Notes: a model not told the origin generated them from the sequence alone. 64,000 nucleotides of DNA from Vibrio casei (GCF_002218025.2 NZ_AP018680.1:620001-684000); one strand, 5' to 3'; positions 19,186-29,147 are shown, counted from the first letter of the stretch. Numbers and translations: made by a program.

Positions 19186-19392
19186 TTATGCTGTGATGCA
19201 GCGAATACGGCTAACTTCTTGATTGATTTCTTTTACCGCTTGGTAGTGCTTATCTTCTGGTTGGGAAGGTATGAGTAATTTTGCGTTGTCAAACTCAAAC
19301 TTTCCTACCCCATTAATATAGATACGCCCTTTAAAGAAGCGGCTTACATGTTTAGCAATTTGGCTAGGTACATATTTGTTAAACAATCTCAT
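19186..19392 (-). CDS. ytfK: YtfK family protein (DUF1107)
   Basis: A 68-residue protein of the same length and pattern as E. coli YtfK. The conserved run is Y-x-P-x-x-(V/I)-A-K-x-V then FKGRIYI and VGKFEFDNAKLLIP, ending EINQEVSRIR. In E. coli YtfK binds SpoT and shifts it towards (p)ppGpp synthesis under phosphate or fatty-acid starvation; I infer the same here. The ribosome-binding site is AAGGAC, 6 bases before ATG. A terminator-like hairpin and promoter-like TATAAT lie about 190-240 bases upstream on the same strand. Confidence 0.88.
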   Translation of the reverse strand: MRLFNKYVPSQIAKHVSRFFKGRIYINGVGKFEFDNAKLLIPSQPEDKHYQAVKEINQEVSRIRCITA

Positions 19393-19583
19393 ACTAAAGT
19401 CCTTATAGTAATTAAGATTATTGTACCAAGTTTTATTCCAAGAAAGTGTTATTTCTAGGTTATATATCTAAAGTTATTGTAATTTTTTGGCATCAAGTAC
19501 TATTTTATTTTCATAAAATACGAGTTTACATTTGGTTTTATTATGGATGGATATGAATTGATTCACAGAGAGAGGTTATTGAT

Positions 19584-19611
19584 AAAAAAAACCCGCACTG
19601 ATAAGTACGGG
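19584..19611 (-). terminator. Orphan terminator-like hairpin upstream of ytfK
   Basis: On the minus strand CCCGTAC-TTATCA-GTGCGGG (one mismatch) is followed by eight T's. It is not at the end of any visible gene. A TATAAT (19634-19629 on the minus strand) lies about 20 bases upstream, so it may end a very short transcript or attenuate a ytfK leader. Confidence 0.5.
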
Positions 19612-19856
19612 CAAATAGTCACAGATGCATTATACAAAGTGGATACAGCTAGTTGATCTAGCTTGACACTTTCACTTGAAGTTAAGGTTGAAATTTCAAC
19701 ATTTAATTAACAAGCGTTTTAACAATACAGTAAATTGATCAAAATCAATAACTATTCATTTATATTAAATAAAAATTCCCTTGAGTAGTTAATGATCTGT
19801 GAGTTACATCATCTTTTTTTACATGTGTTGCAAATGATTACATTAAGTCATCATCT

Positions 19857-20001
19857 TATACACAAAGTCATTGGAGTTGCAATGAGGCGACAAGTGAGTG
19901 AAGCCCCATTAACATATCTAGCCTATGACTTTTTTATAAAAAATAGAGAGGTGAATAAACGCAATCAACTAAACCGAAGCTTTAAGTACGAAGGATATAT
20001 A
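19857..20001. repeat. ERIC-like intergenic repeat, near full length
   Basis: The left end TATACACAAAGTCATTGGAG continues into TTGCAATGAGGCGACAAGTG and the right end has GGTGAATAAACGCAATCAAC and then CTTTAAGTACGAAGGATATA. These are the terminal modules of Vibrio ERIC-like elements; the palindromic core between them has diverged. The length of about 145 bp is near full size. Confidence 0.6.
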
Positions 20002-20046
20002 CAGCAGTAAAATATACAGCCGAATGACATAGATAAAATGTTCGAT

Positions 20047-20077
20047 AAAAAATCACCCGATGATGAGGTGATTTTTT
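20047..20077. terminator. ygfZ terminator
   Basis: Perfect stem AAAAAATCACC/GGTGATTTTTT with a 9-base loop, 21 bases past the end of ygfZ; symmetric A/T-runs make it bidirectional. Confidence 0.85.
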
Positions 20078-20097
20078 AAAGCATAAATAAGCATTTT

Positions 20098-21084
20098 TTA
20101 TTCTTCTAAAGAATAAGGTAATTCACCAAACTTCAGATGTATTTCAGGGGCGTGCTCAAACCTGAAAGCGGTATCAGGTTCTAGATTATTCGGTAGGACA
20201 GCCAAGGCGATGATCTTTCCATCTGTAAATTTATAATGAGCCAGTAGTTTACCAGCACCTCTCCAATTGTCACCAACTTGTCTTTCTATTGTCTGTTCTA
20301 TTGGTAGCGTGTTATCAGCGTAGCCTTCTAATTTGAACATAGCGCGTTTATTAATACCGCGATATTTTGCCCTTGCCACGGTTTCTTGCCCGGTATAACA
20401 ACCCTTAGTAAAGGATATTCCACCTAAAGCTTGTAAGTTCATAGCTTGAGGGATATGTTCTAGCTGGTCAGCCGCACTCACTCTTGGTATTGAGTCAATA
20501 ATATCTGCGTAATCCCAGATGGTTTCGTTGGATAATATGGCCGCTGAATTCTCACCTAAAATCAGCTCAGCGCTTTCGGCTGTGATCAGCAGTAACCAGC
20601 GGTATTGACTAATTTGAACGGCTGTTCCACCTTCGATTGAATAAACTTTATTTTTATGTTCAATATTGACTGTTTCGGTGGTTAAAGATTGAATTAATTT
20701 ATTGGATTTTATTCCCATAATTCCTAGGCAAATATCGCTACTTTCTTGTATTTCGACTTTTGAAAAAATGGCATATTTTTTAATTTCAACTAGCTCTTTT
20801 TCGATAGCTGAATGATGCTGAAACATGGCTAAGCCATCTTTATGATGAAATAATCGAAATGTACTCAGTACTTTTCCTTTACCATCACAATGTGCTCCTA
20901 GGGTTGATTGTTCTGTTTTTAAAGACACTACATCACTGGTGATTTGTCCTTGGAGATACGATTTTTTGTCGTCACCAATTATGGTGATTGTGCCCCATGA
21001 GGCTAAATGACAAATTACTAGATCGGGAAGTGGTTGTGTCGAAGATAACGGCAAAGCCGCAAATCTCTTTGTCAAATTCATCAT
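20098..21084 (-). CDS. ygfZ: Folate-binding protein YgfZ
   Basis: Folate-dependent protein related to the glycine-cleavage T protein, needed for some iron-sulfur enzymes such as MiaB. It has 328 residues, as in E. coli (326). The hallmark motif K-G-C-Y-x-G-Q-E is intact in FTKGCYTGQETVARAKYRG (about 228-246), with its conserved cysteine. ATG 21084 is preceded by TAGGATG; the next codon is also ATG, so the start may be 3 bases shorter. It is divergent from sdhE, a conserved pairing in gammaproteobacteria. Confidence 0.94.
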   Translation of the reverse strand: MMNLTKRFAALPLSSTQPLPDLVICHLASWGTITIIGDDKKSYLQGQITSDVVSLKTEQSTLGAHCDGKGKVLSTFRLFHHKDGLAMFQHHSAIEKELVEIKKYAIFSKVEIQESSDICLGIMGIKSNKLIQSLTTETVNIEHKNKVYSIEGGTAVQISQYRWLLLITAESAELILGENSAAILSNETIWDYADIIDSIPRVSAADQLEHIPQAMNLQALGGISFTKGCYTGQETVARAKYRGINKRAMFKLEGYADNTLPIEQTIERQVGDNWRGAGKLLAHYKFTDGKIIALAVLPNNLEPDTAFRFEHAPEIHLKFGELPYSLEE

Positions 21085-21254
21085 AACATCCTAGTTTAGG
21101 TGGTAATTATGACCCCATGGTAATGTCGCAATTGATATTTGTCAGCTTTTCTTGCGATTGATTTAAAATTGCACCGAGTCTGTGATTGCTGCACTAGTGG
21201 ATGAGTAATTCAACTGATAGACTCAAGCCATATGTATTATTAGATGGAATCAAT

Positions 21255-21515
21255 ATGTACACACCTGAAGAGAAAGCTCGAATTAAATGGGCATGCCGCC
21301 GTGGTATGTTAGAACTTGATGTTGTTATCATGCCATTTTTTGAAGAATGCTTTGATAATTTAACAGAGCAAGAGCAACAAGAATTTGTATCATTGTTAGA
21401 GTGTGATGATCCTGATTTATTTACTTGGATCATGGGGCATGGCAGAAGTGAGCATTTAGGTCACGCTAAAATTGTAGATCGAATCGTTGCCCATAATCTT
21501 AGTAAAGTGCGTTAA
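21255..21515 (+). CDS. sdhE: Succinate dehydrogenase flavinylation factor SdhE
   Basis: Chaperone that promotes covalent FAD attachment to SdhA and FrdA. At 86 residues it matches E. coli SdhE (88). The diagnostic RGMLELD motif follows KARIKWACR near residue 15, and the second conserved run [17 protein letters not shown] is present. ATG 21255 is preferred to the upstream ORF start because it gives the family N-terminus. Divergent from ygfZ and overlapping ygfX, it resembles the E. coli ygfZ / sdhE-ygfX locus. SdhE/YgfX were once described as a toxin-antitoxin pair (CptB/CptA). Confidence 0.96.
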   Translation: MYTPEEKARIKWACRRGMLELDVVIMPFFEECFDNLTEQEQQEFVSLLECDDPDLFTWIMGHGRSEHLGHAKIVDRIVAHNLSKVR

Positions 21516-21900
21516 TAGCCAAACTGGTGCGCAGCGTATTGATACCTTTCACTACCGAGAAACTTTTATAGCCCAAATTTTAACGACCATTATTGGTATT
21601 TTTAGTGTTTGGGCTGTTATTATTTCGACTGTGCCCATCATCCCTTCACTCTTATTGATATACCTATTATATAGGTTCAGACGAAAATCAAGAATATCTT
21701 CACTGACAGGTAATGAATACCATAGAGTTATTAAAGTAGATTGGCCACTAAGAGAGTGGATGCTTCAAGTTTACTTTGGTCATAGCTTGACTTGGTTAAT
21801 TTGGCGACATCAGCTACTTGAATGCGATTATAAACAGTTAATCGTAAACCTTAATGATGAAAAAATGGATGTGGTATGGATAAAAAAGAGCACGGATTAA
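21487..21900 (+). CDS. ygfX: YgfX-like membrane protein
   Basis: A protein of up to 137 residues with two adjacent hydrophobic segments (about 29-62, [13 protein letters not shown]... and ...[12 protein letters not shown]), followed by a soluble tail of tryptophan-rich beta strands ([19 protein letters not shown]). This is the YgfX (CptA) layout. Sequence similarity to E. coli YgfX is low, so the call rests on topology and on its position directly after sdhE. The only in-frame start before the membrane segments is TTG 21487, overlapping sdhE by 29 bases. The stop codon lies in the loop of the terminator. Confidence 0.72.
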   Translation: MPIILVKCVNSQTGAQRIDTFHYRETFIAQILTTIIGIFSVWAVIISTVPIIPSLLLIYLLYRFRRKSRISSLTGNEYHRVIKVDWPLREWMLQVYFGHSLTWLIWRHQLLECDYKQLIVNLNDEKMDVVWIKKSTD

Positions 21901-21910
21901 GTGCTCTTTT
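21884..21910. terminator. Terminator between ygfX and the BCCT remnant
   Basis: A 10-bp perfect stem AAAAGAGCAC/GTGCTCTTTT with a 7-base loop between convergent genes. Confidence 0.8.
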
Positions 21911-21934
21911 GGGATGACTATTTATACGAATAAA

Positions 21935-23356
21935 TTAACTGGCTGCCGACTTCTCTTGCTCTATTTTTATCTCAGTCACAGTTGCCTCTTCTTGCGCTTC
22001 TTCTTTTTCTTTCAATAGATCATTGAAAACAATCCGTGCTTGTTGAGCTTCTTCTGACGCAGCAAGTTTTACTTCTTTAGCCGCCATCGCTTCAGTTGTG
22101 AGACGTTCAAGTTCATCCTGAAGTTCACGAGGGACCTCACCAAGTTCTAATCCGTTATTACCGTATTCGAGTGAGCCAGTACGAATCGTTTTCTTTATTT
22201 TCCATATCGCTTTTAGTGCTTCACGTTCATCGTTGGCAGCTTCAATTGCTGTCGCTTTTAATTCTTCAAATTTAGCGAGTGCCATCCCCTCTGTAGACCA
22301 AGGGTCAACGTCTGGTAAATCTTCGATATTGATTACCGGATCTTCGTAACCATCTTGATGGGACAGATCTAAACTGGCGGCTTTAATGGTTGAAATCATG
22401 AGCATTACGGAAATTGGGATTAAGGGCAAACCGCCCACAATTGCCGCAGTTTGTAAAGTCGATAGTCCTCCCATGAATAACAAGACTGAAGGCATGAATG
22501 ACAAAGCGAATGCCCAGAATAAACGATTCCAACGCATTGGTTCTTCAGTAACATCGTTTTGTACTACTGAAGCCAAAATGTATGAAATCGAGTCGAAAGT
22601 GGTTACTGTGAAGATGACACATAAGATAGTAAAGGTAGCAATAACTAAGGTGCTCATTGGTAATTGATCTAAGATCGAGAAGATTGCCATTGTTGCCCCT
22701 TGTTGATTTAAGATACTTATGACATCCAATTTACCTGACAGTTGCAGAGATAAACCAAAATTACCCAATACCATGAAGAACAAGAAGCAGCCTAGAGAGC
22801 CAAAGAAAATAGAACCAGCTACCATTTGTTTGATTGTACGGCCACGTGAAATACGAGCGATAAATAAACCCATGCTTGGTGCAAATACTAACCACCATGC
22901 CCAATAGAATATAGTCCAATCTTGGGGGAAGTGAGTGTTAGCAAATGTGCCATAACCACCAAAAGGTTCAGCCCACGAAGCCATAACAAAGAAGTTAGAT
23001 AACATGCGACCAAATGAATCTAGCCCTGTTTCTACTAAAAAGGTGGTGGGGCCTGCAATAAAAATGAAGGCTAATAAGGCAAGTGCACCCCAAAAATTGA
23101 TATTACTTAAAACTTGAATGCCTTTTTCCATGCCTGCATAGGCGGAGTAAGCAAAAATTGCCGTACAAACAAGCAATACTAGTAATTGGATCCCCGTTGT
23201 CTTGGGCATACCAAATAAGTGATGCAAACCTTCAGTAATTAAAGGGGCCGCTAATCCTAAAGTGGTTGCTCCACCCCCCAGTAAACCGAAAATGAACAGA
23301 ACATCTATCATCTTCCCTAACCAGCCATTCGCTCGTTTCTCTCCGATAACAGGCAT
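21935..23356 (-). pseudogene. N-terminally truncated BCCT osmolyte transporter
   Basis: Betaine/carnitine/choline transporter family. The ORF (473 residues) begins at MPVIGEKRANGWLGK, which in full-length BCCT proteins lies about 180 residues in. Homology continues in frame upstream of this ATG without a start codon (codons reading FYVRKQPVLKVSSAL), to about 23401, then stops at an in-frame TAA about 10 bases further. The first three or four membrane helices are therefore gone. The Trp-rich transport segment WTIFYWAWWLVFAPSMG and RISRGRTIKQ remain, and the C-terminus has a long charged coiled-coil tail. The upstream 600 bases show no N-terminal remnant. Most likely an inactive deletion remnant. 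Confidence 0.75.
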
Positions 23357-23401
23357 TAATGCAGAAGATACTTTTAAAACAGGTTGTTTACGAACATAGA
23401 A

Positions 23402-24027
23402 AAAAAGAGTTTTTTATAACCAAAATGGTTAGTAATGCTGAATAGAAAATGTGTGCAATAGAAAGCATGCATTCCAAAGTTTGCTTTTGAGGTAATCGAT
23501 TTTGTTTTTTATCTTTTTAGAAAATTGACATAATGAATTTTTTAAACTTTGCACTTAAAAGCGTCTAAAATGTACAAAATATCATTTAAATAATCGAAAG
23601 TAATATGTGTTCTGTTCTTGTATGTTTTCGCTTTGTTTATATTCCATACTTTATGGCTTATCTATAAGTCACTAAATTCTATAGTGTAATTTAAAATTAC
23701 ATCATTTATTAAAACTTAGTTTTCATTTTTAGTTGGTGAGTACACTGCTTTATGTAAGCATAATGTTCCAAATGTAACTAGATATTTGTAAATGTAATAT
23801 TTACTCATGTAAGTTGTGTTTTGTCCTTCCTGGTATGCCTTTTCTCGTTGTTTTTAATCACGATGAAGTGAGAGTGCCAATCAAGAAAGATACATGAAAA
23901 AGCAGTAAATGTTGGTTAACGTGTAGCTAAAGTTGATTAATGTTTAATAAAACTGCGTTGTTTACCATTAGGTTGTTCCGTGTATACCCACTGTATGACA
24001 GCGACCCTTAAACATCGAGAATTTAGA
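23402..24027. other. Regulatory/remnant region upstream of cyoA
   Basis: About 620 AT-rich bases with no supported gene. It lies where the missing N-terminus of the BCCT gene would have been, but none of its frames reads like that family. It should hold the cyo promoter. An ArcA-like sequence is at 23931-23950, and 23751-23790 resembles a stretch downstream of cyoE. Confidence 0.55.
23931..23950. promoter_or_regulatory. Possible ArcA site upstream of cyo
   Basis: AGTTGATTAATGTTTAATAA resembles the ArcA direct-repeat consensus GTTAATTAAATGTTAATTAA. In E. coli ArcA represses cyo when oxygen is low. The match is partial and the region is AT-rich, so this is tentative. Confidence 0.35.
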
Positions 24028-24945
24028 ATGGAAGCCTCTAGATATAAAAATATTTTGTCACGAGGAGGATTGCTCGGCGCAATTCTTCTTTTGTCAGGAT
24101 GTCAATCTGCTTTGCTTGATCCGAAAGGGATCGTTGGCATTCAAGAAAAAGAACTCATTATTACCGCTCTGTTATTGATGCTGATAGTTGTCATTCCAGT
24201 GATCTTAATGACGGTATATTTTTCTTATAAATACCGTTCAAGCAACACTGATGAGAAGTACGATCCTGAATGGGCACACTCAACCAAAATTGAAATAGTG
24301 GTATGGACGGTTCCTATCATTATTATTGCCATTTTAGGTACGATCACTTGGCGCACGACACATGAGTTAGAGCAATCTAAACCATTGGTTAGTGATGTAA
24401 AACCAATGACCATTGAAGTGGTGTCACTTGATTGGAAATGGTTGTTCATTTATCCGGAGCAGCATATTGCGACAGTTAATTATGTAGCTTTTCCTAAAAA
24501 TGTCCCTGTTCAGTTCAAAGTGACGTCAGATAACATCATGAATTCTTTCTTTATTCCTCGTTTAGGCAGCCAAATTTATGCGATGCCGGGCATGATGACT
24601 CAAGTGCATTTGATGGCAAATGAAGCGAATGATTACAAAGGAATTTCTGCTAGTTACAGTGGTGGTGGATTCTCTGGTATGAAGTTTACGGCTCATGTGA
24701 CGGATACTCGTGATGAATTTCATCAATGGGTTGAAAGTGTCAAAAATAAACAAGATGCGTTAGTTATGACGGATTTTGATGGCTACCTTCAGCTTGCTAA
24801 ACCAAGTGAAAATGTACCAGTTACTTATTATTCAAATGTACCAGACCATTTGTTTGCCGATGTGGTTAAACAATATAAGGGCGCTTTAAATTCCAAAGAT
24901 GATGGAATGGATGAGATGCACCACATGGACATGGCAAAAGATTAA
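24028..24945 (+). CDS. cyoA: Cytochrome bo3 ubiquinol oxidase subunit II
   Basis: Membrane-anchored subunit of the proton-pumping quinol oxidase. From ATG 24028 it has 305 residues, with a lipoprotein signal (LLLSGC), two membrane helices (about 40-65 and 85-105) and a periplasmic cupredoxin domain. [39 protein letters not shown] and [19 protein letters not shown] match CyoA closely. CuA ligands are absent, as expected for a quinol oxidase. The tail is rich in Met, His and Asp ([10 protein letters not shown]). It is the first gene of cyoABCDE; the upstream in-frame GTG at 23980 is not needed. Confidence 0.96.
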   Translation: MEASRYKNILSRGGLLGAILLLSGCQSALLDPKGIVGIQEKELIITALLLMLIVVIPVILMTVYFSYKYRSSNTDEKYDPEWAHSTKIEIVVWTVPIIIIAILGTITWRTTHELEQSKPLVSDVKPMTIEVVSLDWKWLFIYPEQHIATVNYVAFPKNVPVQFKVTSDNIMNSFFIPRLGSQIYAMPGMMTQVHLMANEANDYKGISASYSGGGFSGMKFTAHVTDTRDEFHQWVESVKNKQDALVMTDFDGYLQLAKPSENVPVTYYSNVPDHLFADVVKQYKGALNSKDDGMDEMHHMDMAKD

Positions 24946-24958
24946 AGGCGGAAAGAGT

Positions 24959-27013
24959 ATGAGTATGTTTGGAAGACTTTCACTCGATAGCGTTCCATAT
25001 CACGAACCAATTATCGTGGTGACGTTGGCAGTAATTGCCCTTGTAGGACTCGCTGTTGTATCGGCCATTACTTATTACGGTAAATGGCAATATTTATGGT
25101 CAGAATGGTTTACGTCTGTTGATCATAAAAAAATTGGTTTTATGTACATTGCAGTTGCCCTTATTATGCTGGTTCGGGGGTTCTCCGACGCCATTATGAT
25201 GCGCAGCCAGCAATTGCTTTCTTCTGCTGGTGAAGCGGGGTACTTGCCTCCAGAGCATTACGACCAAATTTTCAGTGCACATGGCGTTATCATGATTTTC
25301 TTCGTGGCAATGCCAATGATCATCGGCTTGATGAACATTGTGGTTCCACTGCAAATTGGTGCGCGTGATGTCGCGTTCCCTTACCTGAATAACTTGAGTT
25401 TTTGGTTGTTTGTTGTCGGTGTGATTTTAACCAACGTTTCTTTAGGTGTCGGTGAATTTGCTCGTACTGGTTGGTTAGCTTATCCGCCACTGTCTGGTAT
25501 TAAAGCGAGTCCCGGAACTGGGGTTGATTATTGGATATGGGCACTGCAAATATCCGGTATTGGTACCACGCTTTCCGGTGTGAACTTCTTTACCACTATT
25601 ATGCGTATGCGGGCACCTTCAATGCCATTAATGAAGATGCCAGTATTTACTTGGGCTTCTTTATGCGCCAACGTATTGATCATTATTTCTTTCCCAATTT
25701 TAACGGTCACTATCGCATTATTAACGCTTGATCGTTACATCGGAACCCATTTCTTTACCAATGATATGGGGGGCAACATGATGATGTATGTCAACCTGAT
25801 TTGGGCATGGGGACACCCTGAAGTTTACATTCTGATCTTACCGATATTTGGTGTGTACTCAGAAGTCGTCGCGACTTTCTCTCGTAAGAAATTATTTGGC
25901 TATACCTCATTAGTATGGGCAACGGTTGTGATTACCATTCTTGCTTTTGTAGTTTGGTTACACCACTTCTTTACCATGGGATCTGGCGCGAATGTAAATG
26001 CCTTCTTTGGTATTGCCACGATGATTATCTCTATTCCGACAGGGGTTAAGATCTTCAACTGGTTGTTTACTATGTACCGTGGCCGTGTGGAATTTACTTC
26101 TCCAATGTTGTGGATGATTGGCTTTTTAATCACCTTTACTGTTGGCGGCATGACTGGGGTATTGATGGCGGTACCGGGGGCCGATTTTGTTCTTCATAAC
26201 AGTGTGTTTTTAATCGCTCACTTCCATAATGTCATTATTGGTGGCGTGGTGTTTGGCTGTTTTGCTGGTGTAACGTATTGGTTCCCGAAAGCTACCGGCT
26301 TTATGTTGAATGAGAAGTGGGGCAAACGTGCCTTCTGGTGCTGGATTATTGGTTTCTTATTTGCCTTTATTCCATTGTACGCACTTGGATTCATGGGGAT
26401 GACTCGTCGTTTGAGCCAACACATTGATCCTGAGTTCTTCCCACTGCTTGCTGTGGCGGCTTTCGGAACATTCATTATTTTCTGTGGTGTGGCATGTCAA
26501 GCGATTCAGTTTGTCGTGAGTATTCGTGACCGTGAGCAAAACTTAGACCTCACCGGTGACCCATGGAATGCGCGTACGCTAGAGTGGGCAACATCATCAC
26601 CACCGCCATTCTATAACTTTGCTAAGATCCCGAAAGGTGATGAAATTGATGCTTTCTGGTATCAAAAGCAACGTGGAGAAGCGGGTGTTGAAGCAACATT
26701 AACGGCAGAAGAAGAATATTCTCCTATTCATATGCCAAAAAATACAGCAACGGGTATTTATATCTCGGGTTTTGCTTTGATCTTTGGTTTTGCCATGATC
26801 TGGTACATCTGGTGGTTAGCGGCTGTAGGTTTCGTTGGTATGTTGGTCGGCGTCATTCTTCATAGCTTTAATGAAGATCGTGATTACTACGTGTCAGTTG
26901 AAGAAATCAAAGCAATTGAGCAAGCCAATAAAGCGAAGCTTCGAAAAGCAAAAGCTCAGCAAGGCAATATACCTGAAGGTGATGACAATATGGAGGCTGA
27001 TTATGCACGCTAA
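24959..27013 (+). CDS. cyoB: Cytochrome bo3 ubiquinol oxidase subunit I
   Basis: Catalytic subunit with haem b, haem o3 and CuB; it reduces oxygen to water while pumping protons. It has 684 residues and about 15 membrane helices. Haem/copper ligands are visible in [11 protein letters not shown] (haem b His), [12 protein letters not shown] (CuB His and cross-linked Tyr), WLHHFFTMG (CuB His pair) and [11 protein letters not shown] (haem ligands). ATG 24959 follows GGAAAGAG; the longer ORF start overlaps cyoA and is rejected. The stop overlaps cyoC by 11 bases. Confidence 0.97.
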   Translation: MSMFGRLSLDSVPYHEPIIVVTLAVIALVGLAVVSAITYYGKWQYLWSEWFTSVDHKKIGFMYIAVALIMLVRGFSDAIMMRSQQLLSSAGEAGYLPPEHYDQIFSAHGVIMIFFVAMPMIIGLMNIVVPLQIGARDVAFPYLNNLSFWLFVVGVILTNVSLGVGEFARTGWLAYPPLSGIKASPGTGVDYWIWALQISGIGTTLSGVNFFTTIMRMRAPSMPLMKMPVFTWASLCANVLIIISFPILTVTIALLTLDRYIGTHFFTNDMGGNMMMYVNLIWAWGHPEVYILILPIFGVYSEVVATFSRKKLFGYTSLVWATVVITILAFVVWLHHFFTMGSGANVNAFFGIATMIISIPTGVKIFNWLFTMYRGRVEFTSPMLWMIGFLITFTVGGMTGVLMAVPGADFVLHNSVFLIAHFHNVIIGGVVFGCFAGVTYWFPKATGFMLNEKWGKRAFWCWIIGFLFAFIPLYALGFMGMTRRLSQHIDPEFFPLLAVAAFGTFIIFCGVACQAIQFVVSIRDREQNLDLTGDPWNARTLEWATSSPPPFYNFAKIPKGDEIDAFWYQKQRGEAGVEATLTAEEEYSPIHMPKNTATGIYISGFALIFGFAMIWYIWWLAAVGFVGMLVGVILHSFNEDRDYYVSVEEIKAIEQANKAKLRKAKAQQGNIPEGDDNMEADYAR

Positions 27014-27614
27014 TACTGCGGTTGAGCATGGTCATCATGATGACCACGACCATCATGACGCGAATGAAATGAAGCAATATGGCTTCTGGATTTACTTAAT
27101 GAGTGACTGCATTTTATTTGGCTCTTTATTTGCCACTTATGCAGTACTTGTTAACGCAACGGCTGGTGGTCCAACTGGGAAAGATATTTTTGAGTTGCCA
27201 TTTGTTTTTGTTGAAACCATGTTACTGCTATTAAGTAGTATCACTTTTGGTTTTGGCATCATTGCGATGAAGCGTGAAGATGTTGCCGGTTTAAAGCGTT
27301 GGTTATTGATCACCGCTTTACTTGGATTCGGCTTTATTGCCATGGAAGTCTATGAATTCCATCACTTGATTGCCGAAGGATTTGGTCCGCAACGTAGCGC
27401 GTTCTTATCAGCGTTCTTTACTTTGGTTGGAACGCATGGTTTACACGTTACTTTTGGTTTAATTTGGTTATCTGTCTGTTATTTCCAGCTGAGTACCAAA
27501 GGGCTTAACGATTTAATGAAAGGCCGTTTTTACTGCTTAAGCTTGTTCTGGCACTTTTTAGATATTGTGTGGATTTGTGTTTTCACTATTGTGTATTTGT
27601 TGGGGGTGATCTAA
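27003..27614 (+). CDS. cyoC: Cytochrome bo3 ubiquinol oxidase subunit III
   Basis: Non-catalytic five-helix subunit of the bo3 oxidase, 203 residues as in E. coli (204). The N-terminus is rich in His and Asp ([11 protein letters not shown]), also seen in E. coli CyoC. Next come [49 protein letters not shown] and the terminal [23 protein letters not shown] 27003 follows GGAGG and overlaps the end of cyoB, indicating translational coupling. Confidence 0.96.
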   Translation: MHANTAVEHGHHDDHDHHDANEMKQYGFWIYLMSDCILFGSLFATYAVLVNATAGGPTGKDIFELPFVFVETMLLLLSSITFGFGIIAMKREDVAGLKRWLLITALLGFGFIAMEVYEFHHLIAEGFGPQRSAFLSAFFTLVGTHGLHVTFGLIWLSVCYFQLSTKGLNDLMKGRFYCLSLFWHFLDIVWICVFTIVYLLGVI

Positions 27615-27943
27615 TGGCTCATCAATCAGTATCAGATAAAGCTCACCAAGATTCAGGTGCTAAAGGTTATATTACGGGGTTTGTATTATCCCTAGTATTA
27701 ACCATGATCCCATTTTACTTTGCCTACACTGGTGTGTTGCCTCGTGAAACGACTATCGAGATTTTGATCATTACAGCGGTACTGCAATTGGTGGTGCATT
27801 TGTTCTACTTCTTGCATATGGATAGCTCTGAAAGAGGGATATTCAATATGGTGTCCTTTGTGTTTACCGCAGTGATTGTGTTTATTGTTATTGCAGGATC
27901 GATTTGGATCATGTGGAACTTAAATCACAACATGATGATGTAG
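27614..27943 (+). CDS. cyoD: Cytochrome bo3 ubiquinol oxidase subunit IV
   Basis: Small accessory subunit that helps assemble the CuB site, 109 residues as in E. coli. Three membrane helices are visible: GFVLSLVLTMIPFYFAY, EILIITAVLQLVVHLFYFLHM and MVSFVFTAVIVFIVIAGSIW, with the conserved HLFYFLHMD in the second. The start codon overlaps the cyoC stop (TAATG). Confidence 0.95.
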   Translation: MAHQSVSDKAHQDSGAKGYITGFVLSLVLTMIPFYFAYTGVLPRETTIEILIITAVLQLVVHLFYFLHMDSSERGIFNMVSFVFTAVIVFIVIAGSIWIMWNLNHNMMM

Positions 27944-27950
27944 GCGTAAG

Positions 27951-28823
27951 ATGTTAAAAGAATACGTATCGATAACGAAGCCTGGCATTATTATGGGCAA
28001 CTTGATTTCCGTATTAGCAGGCTATTTTCTTGCGGCTAAATCGGAATCAGTTACCTTGTCATTACTTGCATACACAATGGTTGGCGTTGCTTTGGTTATT
28101 GCTTCCGGTTGTGTGGTGAATAACATTTTTGATCGAGATATCGATAGGAAAATGTCACGCACCCAAAATCGTACTTTAGTCCAGGGTGGGGTCAATGTTG
28201 ATCATGCCTTCCTATTTGCGATTGTAATGCTGCTTATCGGAACCGGTTTGCTGTACAAAATGGCGAATCCTCTGTCCGCTGTAGTGGTTTTACTTGGCTA
28301 TGTTTTTTACGTGTTCTTTTACACCATGTGGTACAAACGTACCTCGGTATACGGAACGCTAGTGGGCAGTGTCTCGGGGGCTATTCCACCTCTTGTGGGG
28401 TATCTTGCGGTGACCAACTACATTAGCTTAGAAGCGGTGTTATTATTTGGTTTGTTTTGTTTATGGCAAATGCCTCACTCGTACGCGATTGCTATGTTCA
28501 GAATGCAAGACTATGAACAGGCAGGTATTCCAGTATTACCTGTAGTTAAAGGTATTTATAAGGCTCGTCAGCATATGATAGCGTATGTGGTGGCTTTTTC
28601 TGCCGTTGCATTTGGACTTTATGCATTTGGACATACCGGTTATGAATATTTAGTGGTAGCCGCTATTTCTTGTTATGGCTGGTCAAAGGTCACTTTCCGT
28701 CGAATGGATGAGTCGAACTATATTCAATGGTCTAAATCCGTGTTTAAAACGTCTTTACTTGTCGTGACGGCTTTTAGCACGGTACTCGGTGTTGAGCTTT
28801 TGCCTTTGAATACGATGTTCTGA
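27951..28823 (+). CDS. cyoE: Protohaem IX farnesyltransferase (haem O synthase)
   Basis: Attaches farnesyl to haem B to make haem O, the cofactor of the CyoB binuclear centre. It has 290 residues, a UbiA-type polyprenyltransferase with about eight to nine membrane helices. The conserved first Asp-rich motif is NNIFDRDIDRKMSRTQNR, and the second loop has YKRTSVYGTLVGSVSGAIPPLVGY. It begins 7 bases after cyoD, as the last gene of the operon; the next terminator is about 330 bases downstream. Confidence 0.96.
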   Translation: MLKEYVSITKPGIIMGNLISVLAGYFLAAKSESVTLSLLAYTMVGVALVIASGCVVNNIFDRDIDRKMSRTQNRTLVQGGVNVDHAFLFAIVMLLIGTGLLYKMANPLSAVVVLLGYVFYVFFYTMWYKRTSVYGTLVGSVSGAIPPLVGYLAVTNYISLEAVLLFGLFCLWQMPHSYAIAMFRMQDYEQAGIPVLPVVKGIYKARQHMIAYVVAFSAVAFGLYAFGHTGYEYLVVAAISCYGWSKVTFRRMDESNYIQWSKSVFKTSLLVVTAFSTVLGVELLPLNTMF

Positions 28824-29147
28824 TAGGTTATGTTTTAAACAAGGTGCATTAGACCACGTTGGTCAACATTGCGAATATTGTTAACGTAACTTTATATTTC
28901 ATTAATGGTTGTTTTGTTTTTCATCAATGTAAGCATAATGGTTCAGATGTTACCAAATATGTCGCGTTGTGGTTGTTGTGTTATTTTGGCTAAGGCTAAT
29001 AGAACATGGAATGTTTAAATCACACACCACTATGTTTATAGAGTTTGTTGCGTCACTGAGACCAGTTTATGAATAACTGATCTCAATTGGAATAGTGATG
29101 TTTCTCTGTATAAATTTAGCGATAACTCCAAGTTTGCTAGCTAAAAG
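28824..29147. other. Region between cyoE and its first terminator
   Basis: About 320 bases, and about 540 to the next gene. No ORF with a ribosome-binding site. A stretch at 28926-28962 (ATGTAAGCATAATG and following bases) resembles one upstream of cyoA. No RNA gene recognised. Confidence 0.5.

Larger units (their letters stand above)
19393..20046. other. Gene-poor region between ytfK and ygfZ
   Basis: About 650 bases with no supported gene. It contains a minus-strand hairpin followed by a T-run (19584-19611), a palindrome AGCTAG-TTGAT-CTAGCT (19647-19663) and an ERIC-like repeat (19857-20001). The plus-strand ORF at 19792-20010 is largely the repeat itself and is rejected as a gene. Confidence 0.6.

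Noticed and set aside
19647..19663. Palindrome AGCTAG-TTGAT-CTAGCT as a TrpR operator.
   Set aside because: The CTAG half-sites are 5 bases apart instead of 4, and no trp gene is nearby.
19792..20010. A 72-codon plus-strand ORF.
   Set aside because: Most of it is an ERIC-like repeat; there is no convincing ribosome site.
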